Assembly (NCBI RefSeq): GCF_023074185.1
Contig: NZ_JADPKY010000053.1
Location: forward strand, 19,244-83,243
From: Bradyrhizobium sp. 132
GTDB lineage: Bacteria > Pseudomonadota > Alphaproteobacteria > Rhizobiales > Xanthobacteraceae
Length of the DNA stretch: 64,000 nt
Direction of reading: 5' to 3'
Shown here: positions 1 through 9,429 of the stretch, in pieces
How the letters are laid out: every line of letters starts with the position of its first letter
How positions within the stretch are numbered: the stretch's first letter is position 1
Notes under the pieces: model-generated
Told to the model about the DNA's origin: nothing
The model's database searches: none
What the model saw: the letters and a program-made list of their open reading frames with translations, nothing else
Made by a program: the position numbers and the translations under genes

Positions 1-311
1 ATTCCTACCAGGGTCGTGAAAATTCGGATTCCATGGCCACACGCATAGGCATGCTCAACCATTTCGGTGCAAGCCGGATTGAGCCAAGGCTCCGAATATC
101 CGGAAAAGCTAATGTCGACGGCTGCTGGTACGCGCGCCAGACATCGCTTGAAATCTTGGAGAGAAAGATGCTTCACGTCGGATATCGCTCTTTGCCGTTC
201 GGCAAAGTTGTCTTGCGGACAATAAGAACATCCGACGACACAGCCAGTTGTCGTAGTTATCTCCAAGACCCTGCCGCCACTGATTGCAGAGCGCAGCTCC
301 TGTGGAGTCAT
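1..311 (-). CDS. Radical SAM domain protein, N-terminal part, cut by window edge
   Basis: Reading the minus strand from an ATG at 311 gives an open frame of about 103 codons that leaves the window without a stop. It begins MTPQELRSAISGGRVLEI and carries a CxxxCxxC motif in TTTGCVVGCSYCPQD, the iron-sulfur ligand motif of radical S-adenosylmethionine enzymes. About 40 residues later comes the SFSGYSEPWLNP segment, which resembles the glycine-rich SAM-binding strand of this superfamily. An alternative in-frame ATG lies at 389 and would add 26 residues; the 311 start is preferred because family-like sequence begins just after it. The substrate and pathway cannot be told from the N-terminus alone. 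Confidence 0.6.
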   Translation of the reverse strand, partial: MTPQELRSAISGGRVLEITTTTGCVVGCSYCPQDNFAERQRAISDVKHLSLQDFKRCLARVPAAVDISFSGYSEPWLNPACTEMVEHAYACGHGIRIFTTLVG

Positions 312-389
312 CGATTCTATATTGTCCACTTCCGCGCTCCGCGTTTGGAACAAAGAGATATTTGAGGGGACCGTCGATTTGCATCTCAT

Positions 390-1540
390 GCCGGTTCGCT
401 CATGCTTCAGTTCTCGATTCGTCGTCCACCAGCGCGACTCGGCATGGTCGCAAGCGCGGCAGATGAAGAATGCGCCACGGCTCTCTCCCATAACACCCCA
501 GTCCAGCAGGATTGGACGGCTGCCGAATGCACATCCGTCGATGGGGTTCGTCTAACGTCTCCAAGAAGCATCACTCATGCCATTGGCGGTACTGTCCTTA
601 ACTCGACACGTCCGCGATGAATGTCCTCCCAAATGCGGGACCGAAGTGAAACTCTACGCAATCGATAGAGTACAATATGACGCTACGTACGATTCAAGCT
701 CTCTCGAAAATGAGCTGAATGACAGCTTTCTTATGAATCTTGACGGTGTAGCCTGCCCCGAGCACCACGTCATCATGATGGTCGGCATCGCGCAGCGACG
801 GCAGGTGCTGACTTCTTGCTGATAAACATCGCCTTGAAATCTATATCAAGACGAGCACGGCAAAACAGGGGGGGGCGCGTACAAAGTCGCAGAGAGAAAG
901 CACCACAACGGATTGGGCCTATCTGCCGATGAGCGCCGATATGACCGGGAAGTCCTCTCTTCAGCAAGCTCACAGATGTGAGCTCCGCATGTCGTGAGCC
1001 ACCCGTCGAGTCTTGCGACGAGAGTTTACACGAGCCGGGAACAATTCTTCGATTCATCATCGGCACCTGCCTGGTATATGTTTGCCCTCAGGCCGCGGTA
1101 ATATCATGATCGCGATGACAATCTCCTCATGGAGCCTGACCACAACCTATTCACAAGTTCCGAGAGCAGCAGAGTCCCGGGGCTTTTCTTTCCAGGCTGT
1201 TGCACGGCGCATCTCCGCGGCATTGTTCAGCGATAGCGGCCCGAACGTAAATCGCATGGGAGGAGGGGCTCTCTACAGCAAATGCTGCTCGGATGATCCG
1301 CTCGACAGCAGCTATCGCCTCGACGCGATCACTGTGGCGGCGCTCTTTGGCTTGCGCTGTATAGGTTTCTGATTCCTGGTGGAGCGAGTAACTCGAACCT
1401 CAACCAGACCATTATGAGCGGCAGGCTATCGATCGGATTGGTTGATTTTGCTGCAGTTTCGTTCGAGCTCGATCGCTTTCTTTGCGGTTTGTTCACGCCG
1501 TTTCTGGTGCGATATTGGTGCGGTTGAATTTCGACCTTCA
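390..1540. other. Gene-free, apparently decayed DNA
   Basis: I find no convincing gene here. Open frames on both strands are short, overlap each other, and show no recognisable motif or ribosome binding site. Base composition is visibly less GC-rich than in the coding regions to the right. It looks like eroded mobile-element DNA lying beside the tRNA fragment at 1541. Confidence 0.5.
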
Positions 1541-1587
1541 GTCTGTGGAACAGGAGGTCGGTGGTTCGAGCCCACCCAACTGTACCA
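1541..1587 (+). other. 3' fragment of tRNA-His(GTG), candidate island attachment site
   Basis: The sequence contains, in order, an anticodon loop CTGTGGA (anticodon GTG), the 3' anticodon strand ACAGG, a variable loop AGGTC, a T arm GGTGG/CCACC around TTCGAGC, a 3' acceptor strand CAACTGT, discriminator A and an encoded CCA. The 5' half is missing: the bases before the loop (CTTCA) do not pair with ACAGG, and no D arm is visible. Alphaproteobacterial tRNA-His is known to have A73 and to lack the usual G-1, and this fragment fits that type. Such 3' tRNA halves are the normal scar (attR) of a tyrosine-recombinase island integrated into a tRNA gene. By the usual geometry the intact tRNA and the island lie to the left. 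Confidence 0.65.
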
Positions 1588-1883
1588 AATAAATCATACA
1601 GTTACAGATAAATTCGGGGGACGGTAAATTGTTGCAGCTACCAGATAGCTACCACGACAATCCTGGTGCGTTGTGCTGTTAGGGCGCGACCTAATTTCGA
1701 TCGTATGGCACGTCGTGCAAATGCGCCCTCAGTCCGGCCTCCAAGTGTAGGTTACGGTCGGCGTGTGTCTAAGGAAAAAGATGCACTCGCGCCGACATCG
1801 TCTCGGATCTGCCGGTCGATCAAACTCAACTTGCACGTGGAACGACAAGATACCCGCACCGAGACGAACGAGGCGACCGGCGA

Positions 1884-1997
1884 GAGTCTGAGCGCGATAT
1901 TCCGTTCATGAAGAGTTGCACCGTGTTCAACGTCGAGCAGGTGGAGGCCTGCCGCCAGTTCGCGCTGACCAGCTGCCGATCTCGATGCATGGCTTAA
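1884..1997 (+). pseudogene. Remnant of an ArdC-like antirestriction gene
   Basis: One plus-strand frame reads ERDIPFMKSCTVFNVEQVE, ending at a TAA at 1995-1997. This closely parallels the middle of the intact ArdC-like protein at 42681, whose matching stretch reads IPFLKRFTVFNMDQCDGLP. Neither the N-terminal ssDNA-binding part nor the HELGH metallopeptidase motif can be found around it, so it is a short relic. It suggests that a conjugative element once stood here. The bases from 1588 to 1883 hold nothing else I can recognise. Confidence 0.4.
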
Positions 1998-2097
1998 GGT
2001 GTTGAAGCAGGACAAGCGCGCGATCTTCATTGCAGCCTGCAACGCATAGCGTGCGGCTGACTACCTAAACAGGCTGCAATCCGGTAACGAATAAACG

Positions 2098-2117
2098 CGG
2101 GCCGCGTGAGCGGCCCG
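2098..2117 (-). terminator. Hairpin terminator of the leftward genes
   Basis: A perfect 8 bp stem (CGGGCCGC/GCGGCCCG) with a four-base loop lies 14 bases past the stop codon of the minus-strand gene at 2131-2529. On the minus strand it is followed by a T-rich stretch (CGTTTATT). This fits a rho-independent terminator, although the T-run is short. Confidence 0.6.
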
Positions 2118-2130
2118 TACGGTTCCACCG

Positions 2131-2529
2131 TTATTTGGCGGCTGCTTCGAACGCGCAAGTATACTGGTATGTCGCGTGGCCGATCCAATCCTTGTTTCGG
2201 CCTTCGCCAAGCGCCCGCCAGGTTATATTGAAATCGGGATGGATCTGGCGGTAATGCTGCGCTTGCGGTTCGCAAAAGTCCGCCGTGTTGTGACCTCCAT
2301 CAACCCATGGTGACTGATAATTAGGAATGGATGGCGGTGACGGCTTTGCTGCCACGCAAATCCCCATCGCCTCACAGATTGGTTTCATCTGGCCGCCGAA
2401 TTGTTCCATCGCGCCGAAGAACGCGACAACGGCGAGCAAAATTCCTGTTGGAACGCCGAAAAACACAACCAGCTTGTTCGCCCACCGAGGCCAGCCTTTT
2501 TGCGGCGCAATTACAGCTTCTGACATCAT
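2131..2529 (-). CDS. Small single-pass membrane protein of unknown function
   Basis: A 132-residue protein starting MMSEAVIAPQKGW. A hydrophobic segment rich in V, F, G and L (about residues 20-38, KLVVFFGVPTGILLAVVAFF) is one membrane helix. The rest (PICEAMGICV, then ADFCEPQAQHYRQIHPDFNI and YTCAFEAA) would lie outside the cytoplasm and holds four cysteines that could form disulfides. The start at 2529 overlaps the stop of the truncated ATPase (ATGA), and a second ATG follows at 2526. I do not recognise the family. Its place directly after a broken gene suggests the overlap was created by the deletion rather than by operon design. Confidence 0.6.
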   Translation of the reverse strand: MMSEAVIAPQKGWPRWANKLVVFFGVPTGILLAVVAFFGAMEQFGGQMKPICEAMGICVAAKPSPPSIPNYQSPWVDGGHNTADFCEPQAQHYRQIHPDFNITWRALGEGRNKDWIGHATYQYTCAFEAAAK

Positions 2530-4283
2530 ACGACTCCGTGCGCACAGATGTTGGGGCTGCAACGCTCGGGAGTCGGCGCGCGTTGCTTGACAACCCTTGT
2601 GAAGGTGCGGCGCGCAATGGGCCGCCCAGTCAGACCGCAGGTAAGCCGTATTGGCTGAGGGTCGGAAATAAGGGTGTAGGTTCCAGTTTCGTCGACGTGT
2701 TCGTCAGCGATAATGCGTTCATGGGCTTTCCGGCGCCGGACGCGCTCCTGCTCCGCATTGCGGATCCGTTCACGGCAGGTCCGCTGCCGCTGCTCCAGGC
2801 TCCGGCAGGCGTCTCGGTGGGCCTCAACCGAAGCCAGCGGGGGAACCAGCGTCGATTCCAGGACGGCAGCATCGGCGACTGCCGGCCGCAGGGTCTTCAG
2901 CAAGCGTGCAATTGCGGTCCTCGCCTCTTGTTCCTCGCGCTTCGAATTGGCGATCTGCCCGGCGGCATCGCCAAGTTCGCGCGTGGCCTTGATGACCGTC
3001 GCGAGCTCCGAGACGTCCGTCACCGGCCCTTGCGCTTCGATTTCCGCGGCGATCTCGCCGAGTTTCTCCTCGGCCTCGGCCTCGGCGCTCTTCGCATTCT
3101 CTACCGCGCCGGATTGCGCTCCGCGGCGGTTGAGCAAGCCGCGAAGGATCGCAACCTTGGTCTTGGCGGGAATGCGTGCGATCAACTGATCGACATCTTC
3201 GCTCCATTCGAGCTCGCCGGCGAGCCGGTTGAGAGTTGCTTCTGCCGCGGCCAATTCCGCCTGCCGCTTAGGCAGATCGGCTTTCCCGGCGCGAACCTGA
3301 ATACGGCGATCTCGGAGCTGTGCGATGTCTTCGGCACGTGCCAGGAAGGCTTCGTCGAAGATCAAGGCCGTGCATTCCGCCTCAAGCGCCACGATCTGCT
3401 CGCTCAAGGTTGCGATGCGCGCCGTGGCGCCCGCTTCATTCTTCGCGGCCTTCTCCAGAATCTTGGAAGCGTCAGCATCAAACGGGATGACCTCTCGGAG
3501 CGCGTCGACAGCGCTTTGAATCTCCGCGCGCTTGCGAACGTCGCGGTAGACCCGGCGGATGCGGTTGAGCTTGCGCAATTCCGCCGATTTCAACTCGATT
3601 TCGCTTTCGATGACGCCATAAGCATCGTTGGCCGTCTCGAACGCGCTCTTGAGCGACTGCCACTTGGCGGTCGTCACGACATCGTCGCGCATCGAGGCTT
3701 CGGCAGCCTTCAGACGCTCCTCTGCCTGGAAATACTTTCGGTGCGCCGCGCGGCGCGACGCCCAAAGTGCGTCGGCTTCAACCTCCATAGCCTTGAGCGT
3801 TTCGCGCAGGCCCATGATCCCGGCGCTCGCCGAGAATAGCATCTGGCCGACATCGTCCTGCGCTTGCAAGATTTCCTTGCCGCCTTGGCGCAAGCGCTCG
3901 TGATCGAGGCTAAACATCCGCGTGTAAAATCGGCGATCGGCGCCCGCAAGAAACGGGGCAAGCGCCCCCTCGCCCGAAGGGATCGGCGTATCATCATCAC
4001 CCAGCAACGTGTCCTTGTTGCCCTTGCGGCGGCGCACCTTGAGCGTATCGTTTCCCTTCTCCAGAAGCGCGCCGACGCGCATGGCGTTGTACTCGTGCAG
4101 GAAGTTACGGGACGAGTTGGCCGGGATGCCGAAGAGCAGGTCTTCGACGCCGTTCATCGCCGTCGACTTTCCGGCTTCATTCTCGCCGAGCAGCATCTGC
4201 AAGTCCGGCTTGCCGGCCGGCAGGGCGATGATGGCGTCCGTGAAGTGACCGTATCGAAGCAGATCGAGCTGCCGGATGCGCAT
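2526..4283 (-). pseudogene. Truncated YhaN/SbcC-like SMC-type ATPase, C-terminal half lost
   Basis: The first roughly 535 residues match the YhaN type of SMC-like ATPase, the partner of YhaO-type nucleases in DNA-end repair. The start MRIRQLDLLRYGHF is typical, with Walker A GENEAGKST near residues 33-41, and long coiled-coil stretches rich in E, R, A and L follow (about 180-530). Full proteins of this type are about 1100-1200 residues and carry the signature and Walker B motifs in a C-terminal lobe. Here the coiled coil breaks at about residue 537 (after ADEHV) into some 48 unrelated residues and a stop, so the ATPase site cannot form. It follows the phosphoesterase gene by two bases. A fragment that binds or titrates YhaO cannot be excluded, but loss of function is more likely. 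Confidence 0.7.
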
Positions 4284-4285
4284 GA

Positions 4286-5551
4286 TTACACCTTCTCCGC
4301 TGCGAGACGTGCGCTGAGATACGCACCGCCATGGGCGATCAAGCTTGCGATGTTGCCGTCGATGGCTGCTTTCAGCACGGCGTCGTCCACATCCGTGCGG
4401 ATGTCGTGGGGCAGCTTGCGGACGAGGTCGCCAAGATCCGTCGCGAGCCGCGCCTGCAGCTCAGCATCGCCGCCGGCGCTCTCGATCATGCGCTGAAGGT
4501 CGCCCAACGCATCTTTGCGTGAGGCTGCAGTTTCGGGGCTCGCGGTCGCAACGACGAGACGCTCGATCCACGCGACCTCCTCGCCCAAGCCCAGAGCTGC
4601 GGCCTTTGCTTCGGCAAGGAGGTGATCTGCCGACGTGAGCAGCTCGCCGTGCAATCCAGTCTGCCCCGTAAGCTCAATTCTGCAGGCGAGCAGACGCCCT
4701 TGCGCGTCGCGCTCAACGGCCATTTCGATGGCCTGCCGGACACGATCGACCGCATCGGCAACTGCGCTGCACCGTTCCACCGGAACCGGCAAATGGATCC
4801 AGCGCACGCAATCAACATAGAGCGGCGAAATCTCCTCGACCTCGCCGTCCTCGACCGTAACCAGCGAAGCGCCTTTCGGGCCACTTTCGCGGATGTGGCG
4901 GCCCTGCAGATTGCCGCAGAATACGACATGCGGCCGCTCGTGAAGGACAGCGGCTTGGTGCACATGCGCGAGCGCCCAGTAGTCGTAACCCTTGTTGATC
5001 AGGTCTTCGATGGCGCATGGCGCATAGTTCGCGTGTCCCGGCATGCCGCCCAAGCCGGTGTGCAAGACGCCGATGTTGAAGTAGCCCGTAATCGGTGACG
5101 GATAAGCCGGGACCAAGTTGTCTGTGATGTCGCGCTGCCGGAAGCTCTGACCGTGCAGGGCGACGTTGAGATGCGGCAGCCGAAAGGTCTCAGCCTTGCG
5201 CGCCGGAAACACGCTGACATTGGGCGGCAGTGTGAGCTTGCGGGTGATCTGGCTTTCGGCATCGTGATTGCCGTAAAGCAGGAAGACGGGGATCTTGGCC
5301 TGCGCCAACCGGCCCATCTGCCTCACGAAGTAGAGTCCGGTCTGGTAGTCGCGCCAATCGCCGTCGTAGAGGTCGCCGGCGATGACGATGAAATCGACCT
5401 CGTCCTCAATCGCTTGGCTAACGAGGTTGTCCAGTGCCATGCGAGTGGCAGTTCGGATCCTTTCAGCGGATGCGCCCTGTTGTCCGGATAGCCCTTTCAG
5501 GGGGCTGTCGAGATGGATGTCGCCGGTATGGATAAAGCGAAACGACTTCAA
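4286..5551 (-). CDS. YhaO/SbcD-like metallophosphoesterase, DNA repair exonuclease family
   Basis: A 421-residue calcineurin-type phosphoesterase. The metal-binding motifs are in order: GDIHLDSPL near the N-terminus (DxH), VIAGDLYDGDW (GDxxD), LLYGNHDAES (GNHD), GVLHTGLGG and ALAHVHQ (the last His motif). These are the five phosphodiesterase motifs of the SbcD/Mre11/YhaO family, which cuts DNA ends with an SMC-like ATPase. The TTG at 5551 is taken as start because GGAGGAG lies 7 bases upstream; the open frame extends to a TTG at 5575 that would contain this ribosome binding site. Its ATPase partner downstream is truncated, so the pair is probably inactive as a complex even though this protein looks intact. 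Confidence 0.8.
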   Translation of the reverse strand: MKSFRFIHTGDIHLDSPLKGLSGQQGASAERIRTATRMALDNLVSQAIEDEVDFIVIAGDLYDGDWRDYQTGLYFVRQMGRLAQAKIPVFLLYGNHDAESQITRKLTLPPNVSVFPARKAETFRLPHLNVALHGQSFRQRDITDNLVPAYPSPITGYFNIGVLHTGLGGMPGHANYAPCAIEDLINKGYDYWALAHVHQAAVLHERPHVVFCGNLQGRHIRESGPKGASLVTVEDGEVEEISPLYVDCVRWIHLPVPVERCSAVADAVDRVRQAIEMAVERDAQGRLLACRIELTGQTGLHGELLTSADHLLAEAKAAALGLGEEVAWIERLVVATASPETAASRKDALGDLQRMIESAGGDAELQARLATDLGDLVRKLPHDIRTDVDDAVLKAAIDGNIASLIAHGGAYLSARLAAEKV

Positions 5552-5804
5552 GGCGGAGCTCCTCCAATTCAACAAAGCGATGCTGGCAGAACATTTGTTC
5601 CGCAGCTGATCTTCACTGGGTGATCGAAAATCAGAGGGGTACCCGAAAAGCCAGACTCAGCAATCTTTAAGTGATAACCGCAATCGAACATAAAGTGAAC
5701 GATCTGGTAGCATCGAAGCTGGGAACCCTCAATATCTTGTGGGCACAGACCCTTCTGAACCACGTTTTGGCTGCTCAACCCCGCTTAAAAGGCATCCGTC
5801 GCAT

Positions 5805-5855
5805 TTTAACAAGTGTAAACTTATGATGGTTGCGTCCATATTTAACAAGTGCTAA
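5805..5855 (+). promoter_or_regulatory. Two direct repeats upstream of the helicase, candidate operator
   Basis: The 11-mer TTTAACAAGTG occurs at 5805 and again at 5841, starts 36 bases apart, with similar A/T-rich bases after each copy (TAAAC and CTAAT). They lie 29-79 bases before the helicase start, in the 330-base gap between two divergent transcription units. Because the helicase begins with a Cro/CI-type DNA-binding domain, an autoregulatory operator is a reasonable reading; no clear -35/-10 pair was identified. Confidence 0.35.
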
Positions 5856-5883
5856 TTCTCGATTTTGGTGTGAGGAGGAGATA

Positions 5884-8800
5884 TTGGCGCTTCCTTTTGA
5901 TTATCGGGAAAGAATCCGAGGACTTCGCCGGACCATGGGCCTCAAACAGCCTGAGTTCGCCGCTCTGGTCGGGGTGTCTCCCATAACTGTCAGTCGTTGG
6001 GAAAATGGTCAAAACGATCCCACCGACCTCGCATGGACGCGGATCGAAGATCTAGCGGGCCGCTCTGCCGTGCCCGCGGGGACGCCCGGTGCGGACTCCC
6101 TCAACAGTCCCCAAATGGACTTTGGTGCCGACCCGGAGTCCGTCGCTGCTGTTGCCGAGTCCACTCGTCTCCTTAGCGGTCACCTGGCGAGCCCGACTTT
6201 CGCAACCGAAATTTCACTAATCGATCCGCTCCCGCATCAAAGGGTCGCGGTTTACGACCAAATCTTAAAGTCGTGGCCTATCCGTTTCTTGCTCGCTGAC
6301 GATGCGGGCGCCGGTAAGACCATCATGACTGGACTCACCATCCGCGAGCTTCTCTCTCGTAGGTTGATCCAGCGGGTGCTTATCGTTCCTCCAGCCGGCC
6401 TGGTGGGAAACTGGCAGCGTGAATTGCGCATCCTGTTTCGAATCCAGGCGCGCATCATCCGTGGCAGCGAAGCGGCAAAGGGTAATCCCTTCTTAGAGCC
6501 CGATGCAAATTTTGCAATTGTCAGCCTCGACACACTTCGGTCGAAAGGGACCTTTGCGCGCCTTCGCGAAGCAGGTTTAGCCGGCCACGGCTACGACCTT
6601 GTCGTCTTCGACGAAGCTCACAAGCTCTCAGCCGATCGTGATCCGATCGATATGACTGTTCGCAAGACAGCGCGCTACAGATTGGCTGAATCTCTCGCTG
6701 GCATTGTTCCCGAAGAGCCCGAGTTCGACTTGGGTTGGGCGCCTCAGTCAATGATGCTGCTGACCGCTACGCCGCACATGGGTAAGCCATATCCATACTT
6801 TGCCCTTTGGCGTCTGCTCGAACCAGATGCGCTGAGCACGCCGGAGGCGTTGGCTGATTTTCCGCGGGAACGCCGTGCACGCCATTTCATTCGACGTACC
6901 AAGGAAGAGATGGTTAAACTTGATGGAACGCCGCTCTATCCGCAACGCATCTGCGACACTCTCGGATTCGATTTAACTCAAGGGCCGGGTAGCGAACAGG
7001 AACTTTACGACGAGACGAGCAAGTATATTCGCGATATCTACAACAAGGCATCCACGCTGAATAGATCGGCCGCTCGGCTTGCGATGGCGGTTTTCCAGCG
7101 TCGTCTTGCGTCCTCGACATTCGCACTGAAAAGATCGTTCGAACGGCGCGCTGAAAAGCTTTCTGCAGCCATCAGAGCGATCGAGGAAAATGGCCTTGAG
7201 GCAGTAAGGAAAACGCAACGGGATCTTCAAAAGAAGGCCGAGAATAACGAACTCGATCTCTTCGCCAATGCCACGGCTGATGACGATGCCGGAGATGGTG
7301 GCGAGGCGGTTGAAGCGGGTGAATCAGAGACTCTTGGCGCGCTAGTTACCGAGAACCTCGCCGACCTGATCCACGAGCGGGATCGCGTCCTCAGTCTACG
7401 GCAGATGGCACAGGACCTACTCGATGCCGGACGAGAGTCCAAGTTCGCGAAGTTGCTTGAGACGATGAAAGATCCGCGCTTTACGAACGAAAAAATGCTG
7501 ATCTTCACCGAGCACCGCGACACAGCGAATTATCTCACCGAACAACTGGAGCGCCTCGGCTTCGCCGGGCAGGTGGCTCAGCTGCACGGAGCCATGGACT
7601 ATGTGGAACGCGATAGACAGGTCGACTTTTTCCGAAAACCCATCGATAGCGGCGGCGCTAAGTATCTCATCGGCACGGACGCAGCCGGCGAGGGCGTAAA
7701 TCTTCAGTTCTGTTGGCTGATGATAAATTACGACGTCCCTTGGAATCCTGCGCGGCTTGAACAGCGCATGGGGCGGATCCACCGCTACGGCCAGAAGAAA
7801 GACGCCGTCTACATCGCGAACCTCGTGGCGTGGAAAACCCGCGAGGGCAAGGTCATGAAGATATTGCTCGACAAGCTGGAGACAATCCGTAAGGAACTCG
7901 GTTCGGACAAGGTGTTCGACGTCATCGGCCGGCTCTTCGAGAACGTATCACTGAAATCCTATTTTGATGCGGCCATTCGAGGCGAAGAAGTCGCAGACGG
8001 GATCGAGGGCGTGCTGACGATAGAACAGCTACGCGCACTCGAAGCTAAGGAGCGCACGCTTTATGGCGACGGCGGTGATGTGAAGGCCCGATTGCCTGTC
8101 ATGCGCGAGGACATGGAGCGTGAACAGTATCTCCGTTTGATGCCGGGCTATGTACAACGGCTCGTCGAAAGGTCCGCGCCTTTGCTTGGTCTCGGAATCG
8201 ATGGAGATGTGTCATCCGGCTTTCGCTTTAAGGTGCGGCAGCACGGCGCGATGGACACTATTGCGCCTGAGATAGAAACCTATCCCTACGAAGCGCGTCA
8301 GAAATTGATGGTCCATCGTCCAGGTTTTGGCGAGGAGGCGATCTGGCTGCACCCGGGTGAACCCGTTTTTGACGCGATCTCCAGTGAACTGCAGGAGCGC
8401 TTCGGTTCCGATGCGCTTCGTGGTGCTGCCTTTGTAGACCCGCACGCTAAGGAAGCGTCGTTGTTCCATCTCGCGACGACAACCGTTCTCCGCCGAGGTC
8501 CCACCGGGGAGGACGTGCTGGAACATCGTCTCGTTGGCCTTCGCCAAGATTCAGACGGATCGATCCGGGAGTGCCCCGTTGAGTGGCTGCTCCTCCTTAG
8601 GGGGGCGAAAGACGTCAAGCCGGGAGCATATCCTGTCGGCCGAGAGTGCCAGAGACTGTTGCGCGAGGCCGGTGAGTGGCTGTCCGACGTGTTCGGCGCG
8701 GGCTTGGTTACTTCGCACCGATCGATTGTCGAGACCGATCTGCCCCAACGCATCGATCTCGTGAAGGCAGGTTTCAACCGCCAAGAAGCGGAGTTGACAC

Positions 8801-9420
8801 GCGCCCGCAATCGTCTCCGCCAAGCTGCTCAGGATGGAAAAAAACAAGCGTCGGTTCAGTTGGAACTTGTCAAAACCCGCCACTCAGCTCTTTCCAGAGT
8901 CCGAGAGAATCGGCTTGCAGCGATCAAGGCCGAACCAGATCAGATCATGCTCGGCCCCGTACGCTTCGTCGCGCACGCATTGATCGTGCCATCAGTCGAC
9001 GCCGAAGACGAAAAGCGATTTGACGCCCAGGTTGAGGCCGTCGCCGTGAAGCTATCGATTTCGCATGAGGAAAATGCTCGGGGCAACGTCCGCGATGTTT
9101 CTACAGCGGCGCGCGCTCGGGCGGTTGGTCTATCGGACTTTCCTGGCTTCGATCTCCTGTCTGAGCGTCCCGGCACTACGCCGCGATGCATTGAGGTGAA
9201 GGGTAGAGCAGATCGCGGCGAAGTCTTCATGACCCAGAACGAGTGGGCAAAGGCCGCAAATCTCGGTGAACGCTATTGGCTTTACGTTGTTCTCGACTGC
9301 GCCTCACCCAAACCAAATCTATTTCGAGTGCAGGATCCCTTCACTCGGCTTCTTGGTGCATCAAAGACCGGGATGACGTTTACTGCCGGAGACATTCGCG
9401 CTCTGGCGGAACAGGATTGA
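5884..9420 (+). CDS. XRE-type HTH fused to SNF2-family helicase with C-terminal DUF3883 domain
   Basis: A 1178-residue protein with a TTG start, chosen because GAGGAGGAG ends 3 bases upstream and no closer ATG exists. Residues about 5-60 form a Cro/CI helix-turn-helix (LKQPEFAALVGVSPITVSRW). A SNF2/DEAD-like motor follows: Walker A DDAGAGKT near residue 140, DEAH box FDEAHKLS near 240, and helicase C motifs GTDAAGEGVNLQ and RLEQRMGRIHRYGQ near 600-640. The C-terminus (about 1065-1150) has GFDLL, a spacer, then RCIEVKGRAD, the GFD...EVK pattern of DUF3883/NOV_C, thought to be of the PD-(D/E)xK nuclease fold. It leads an operon with the DUF1156 and DUF499 genes, a combination known from defence islands. 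It is likely the translocating, possibly cutting, subunit. The N-terminal HTH fusion is unusual. Confidence 0.85.
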   Translation: MALPFDYRERIRGLRRTMGLKQPEFAALVGVSPITVSRWENGQNDPTDLAWTRIEDLAGRSAVPAGTPGADSLNSPQMDFGADPESVAAVAESTRLLSGHLASPTFATEISLIDPLPHQRVAVYDQILKSWPIRFLLADDAGAGKTIMTGLTIRELLSRRLIQRVLIVPPAGLVGNWQRELRILFRIQARIIRGSEAAKGNPFLEPDANFAIVSLDTLRSKGTFARLREAGLAGHGYDLVVFDEAHKLSADRDPIDMTVRKTARYRLAESLAGIVPEEPEFDLGWAPQSMMLLTATPHMGKPYPYFALWRLLEPDALSTPEALADFPRERRARHFIRRTKEEMVKLDGTPLYPQRICDTLGFDLTQGPGSEQELYDETSKYIRDIYNKASTLNRSAARLAMAVFQRRLASSTFALKRSFERRAEKLSAAIRAIEENGLEAVRKTQRDLQKKAENNELDLFANATADDDAGDGGEAVEAGESETLGALVTENLADLIHERDRVLSLRQMAQDLLDAGRESKFAKLLETMKDPRFTNEKMLIFTEHRDTANYLTEQLERLGFAGQVAQLHGAMDYVERDRQVDFFRKPIDSGGAKYLIGTDAAGEGVNLQFCWLMINYDVPWNPARLEQRMGRIHRYGQKKDAVYIANLVAWKTREGKVMKILLDKLETIRKELGSDKVFDVIGRLFENVSLKSYFDAAIRGEEVADGIEGVLTIEQLRALEAKERTLYGDGGDVKARLPVMREDMEREQYLRLMPGYVQRLVERSAPLLGLGIDGDVSSGFRFKVRQHGAMDTIAPEIETYPYEARQKLMVHRPGFGEEAIWLHPGEPVFDAISSELQERFGSDALRGAAFVDPHAKEASLFHLATTTVLRRGPTGEDVLEHRLVGLRQDSDGSIRECPVEWLLLLRGAKDVKPGAYPVGRECQRLLREAGEWLSDVFGAGLVTSHRSIVETDLPQRIDLVKAGFNRQEAELTRARNRLRQAAQDGKKQASVQLELVKTRHSALSRVRENRLAAIKAEPDQIMLGPVRFVAHALIVPSVDAEDEKRFDAQVEAVAVKLSISHEENARGNVRDVSTAARARAVGLSDFPGFDLLSERPGTTPRCIEVKGRADRGEVFMTQNEWAKAANLGERYWLYVVLDCASPKPNLFRVQDPFTRLLGASKTGMTFTAGDIRALAEQD

Positions 9421-9429
9421 GACGAGCCA

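Noticed and set aside
2331..3839. Plus-strand open frame of about 500 codons
   Set aside because: It lies opposite the YhaN-like coding sequence, which has clear motifs; the plus-strand product is arginine-rich and unlike a real protein.
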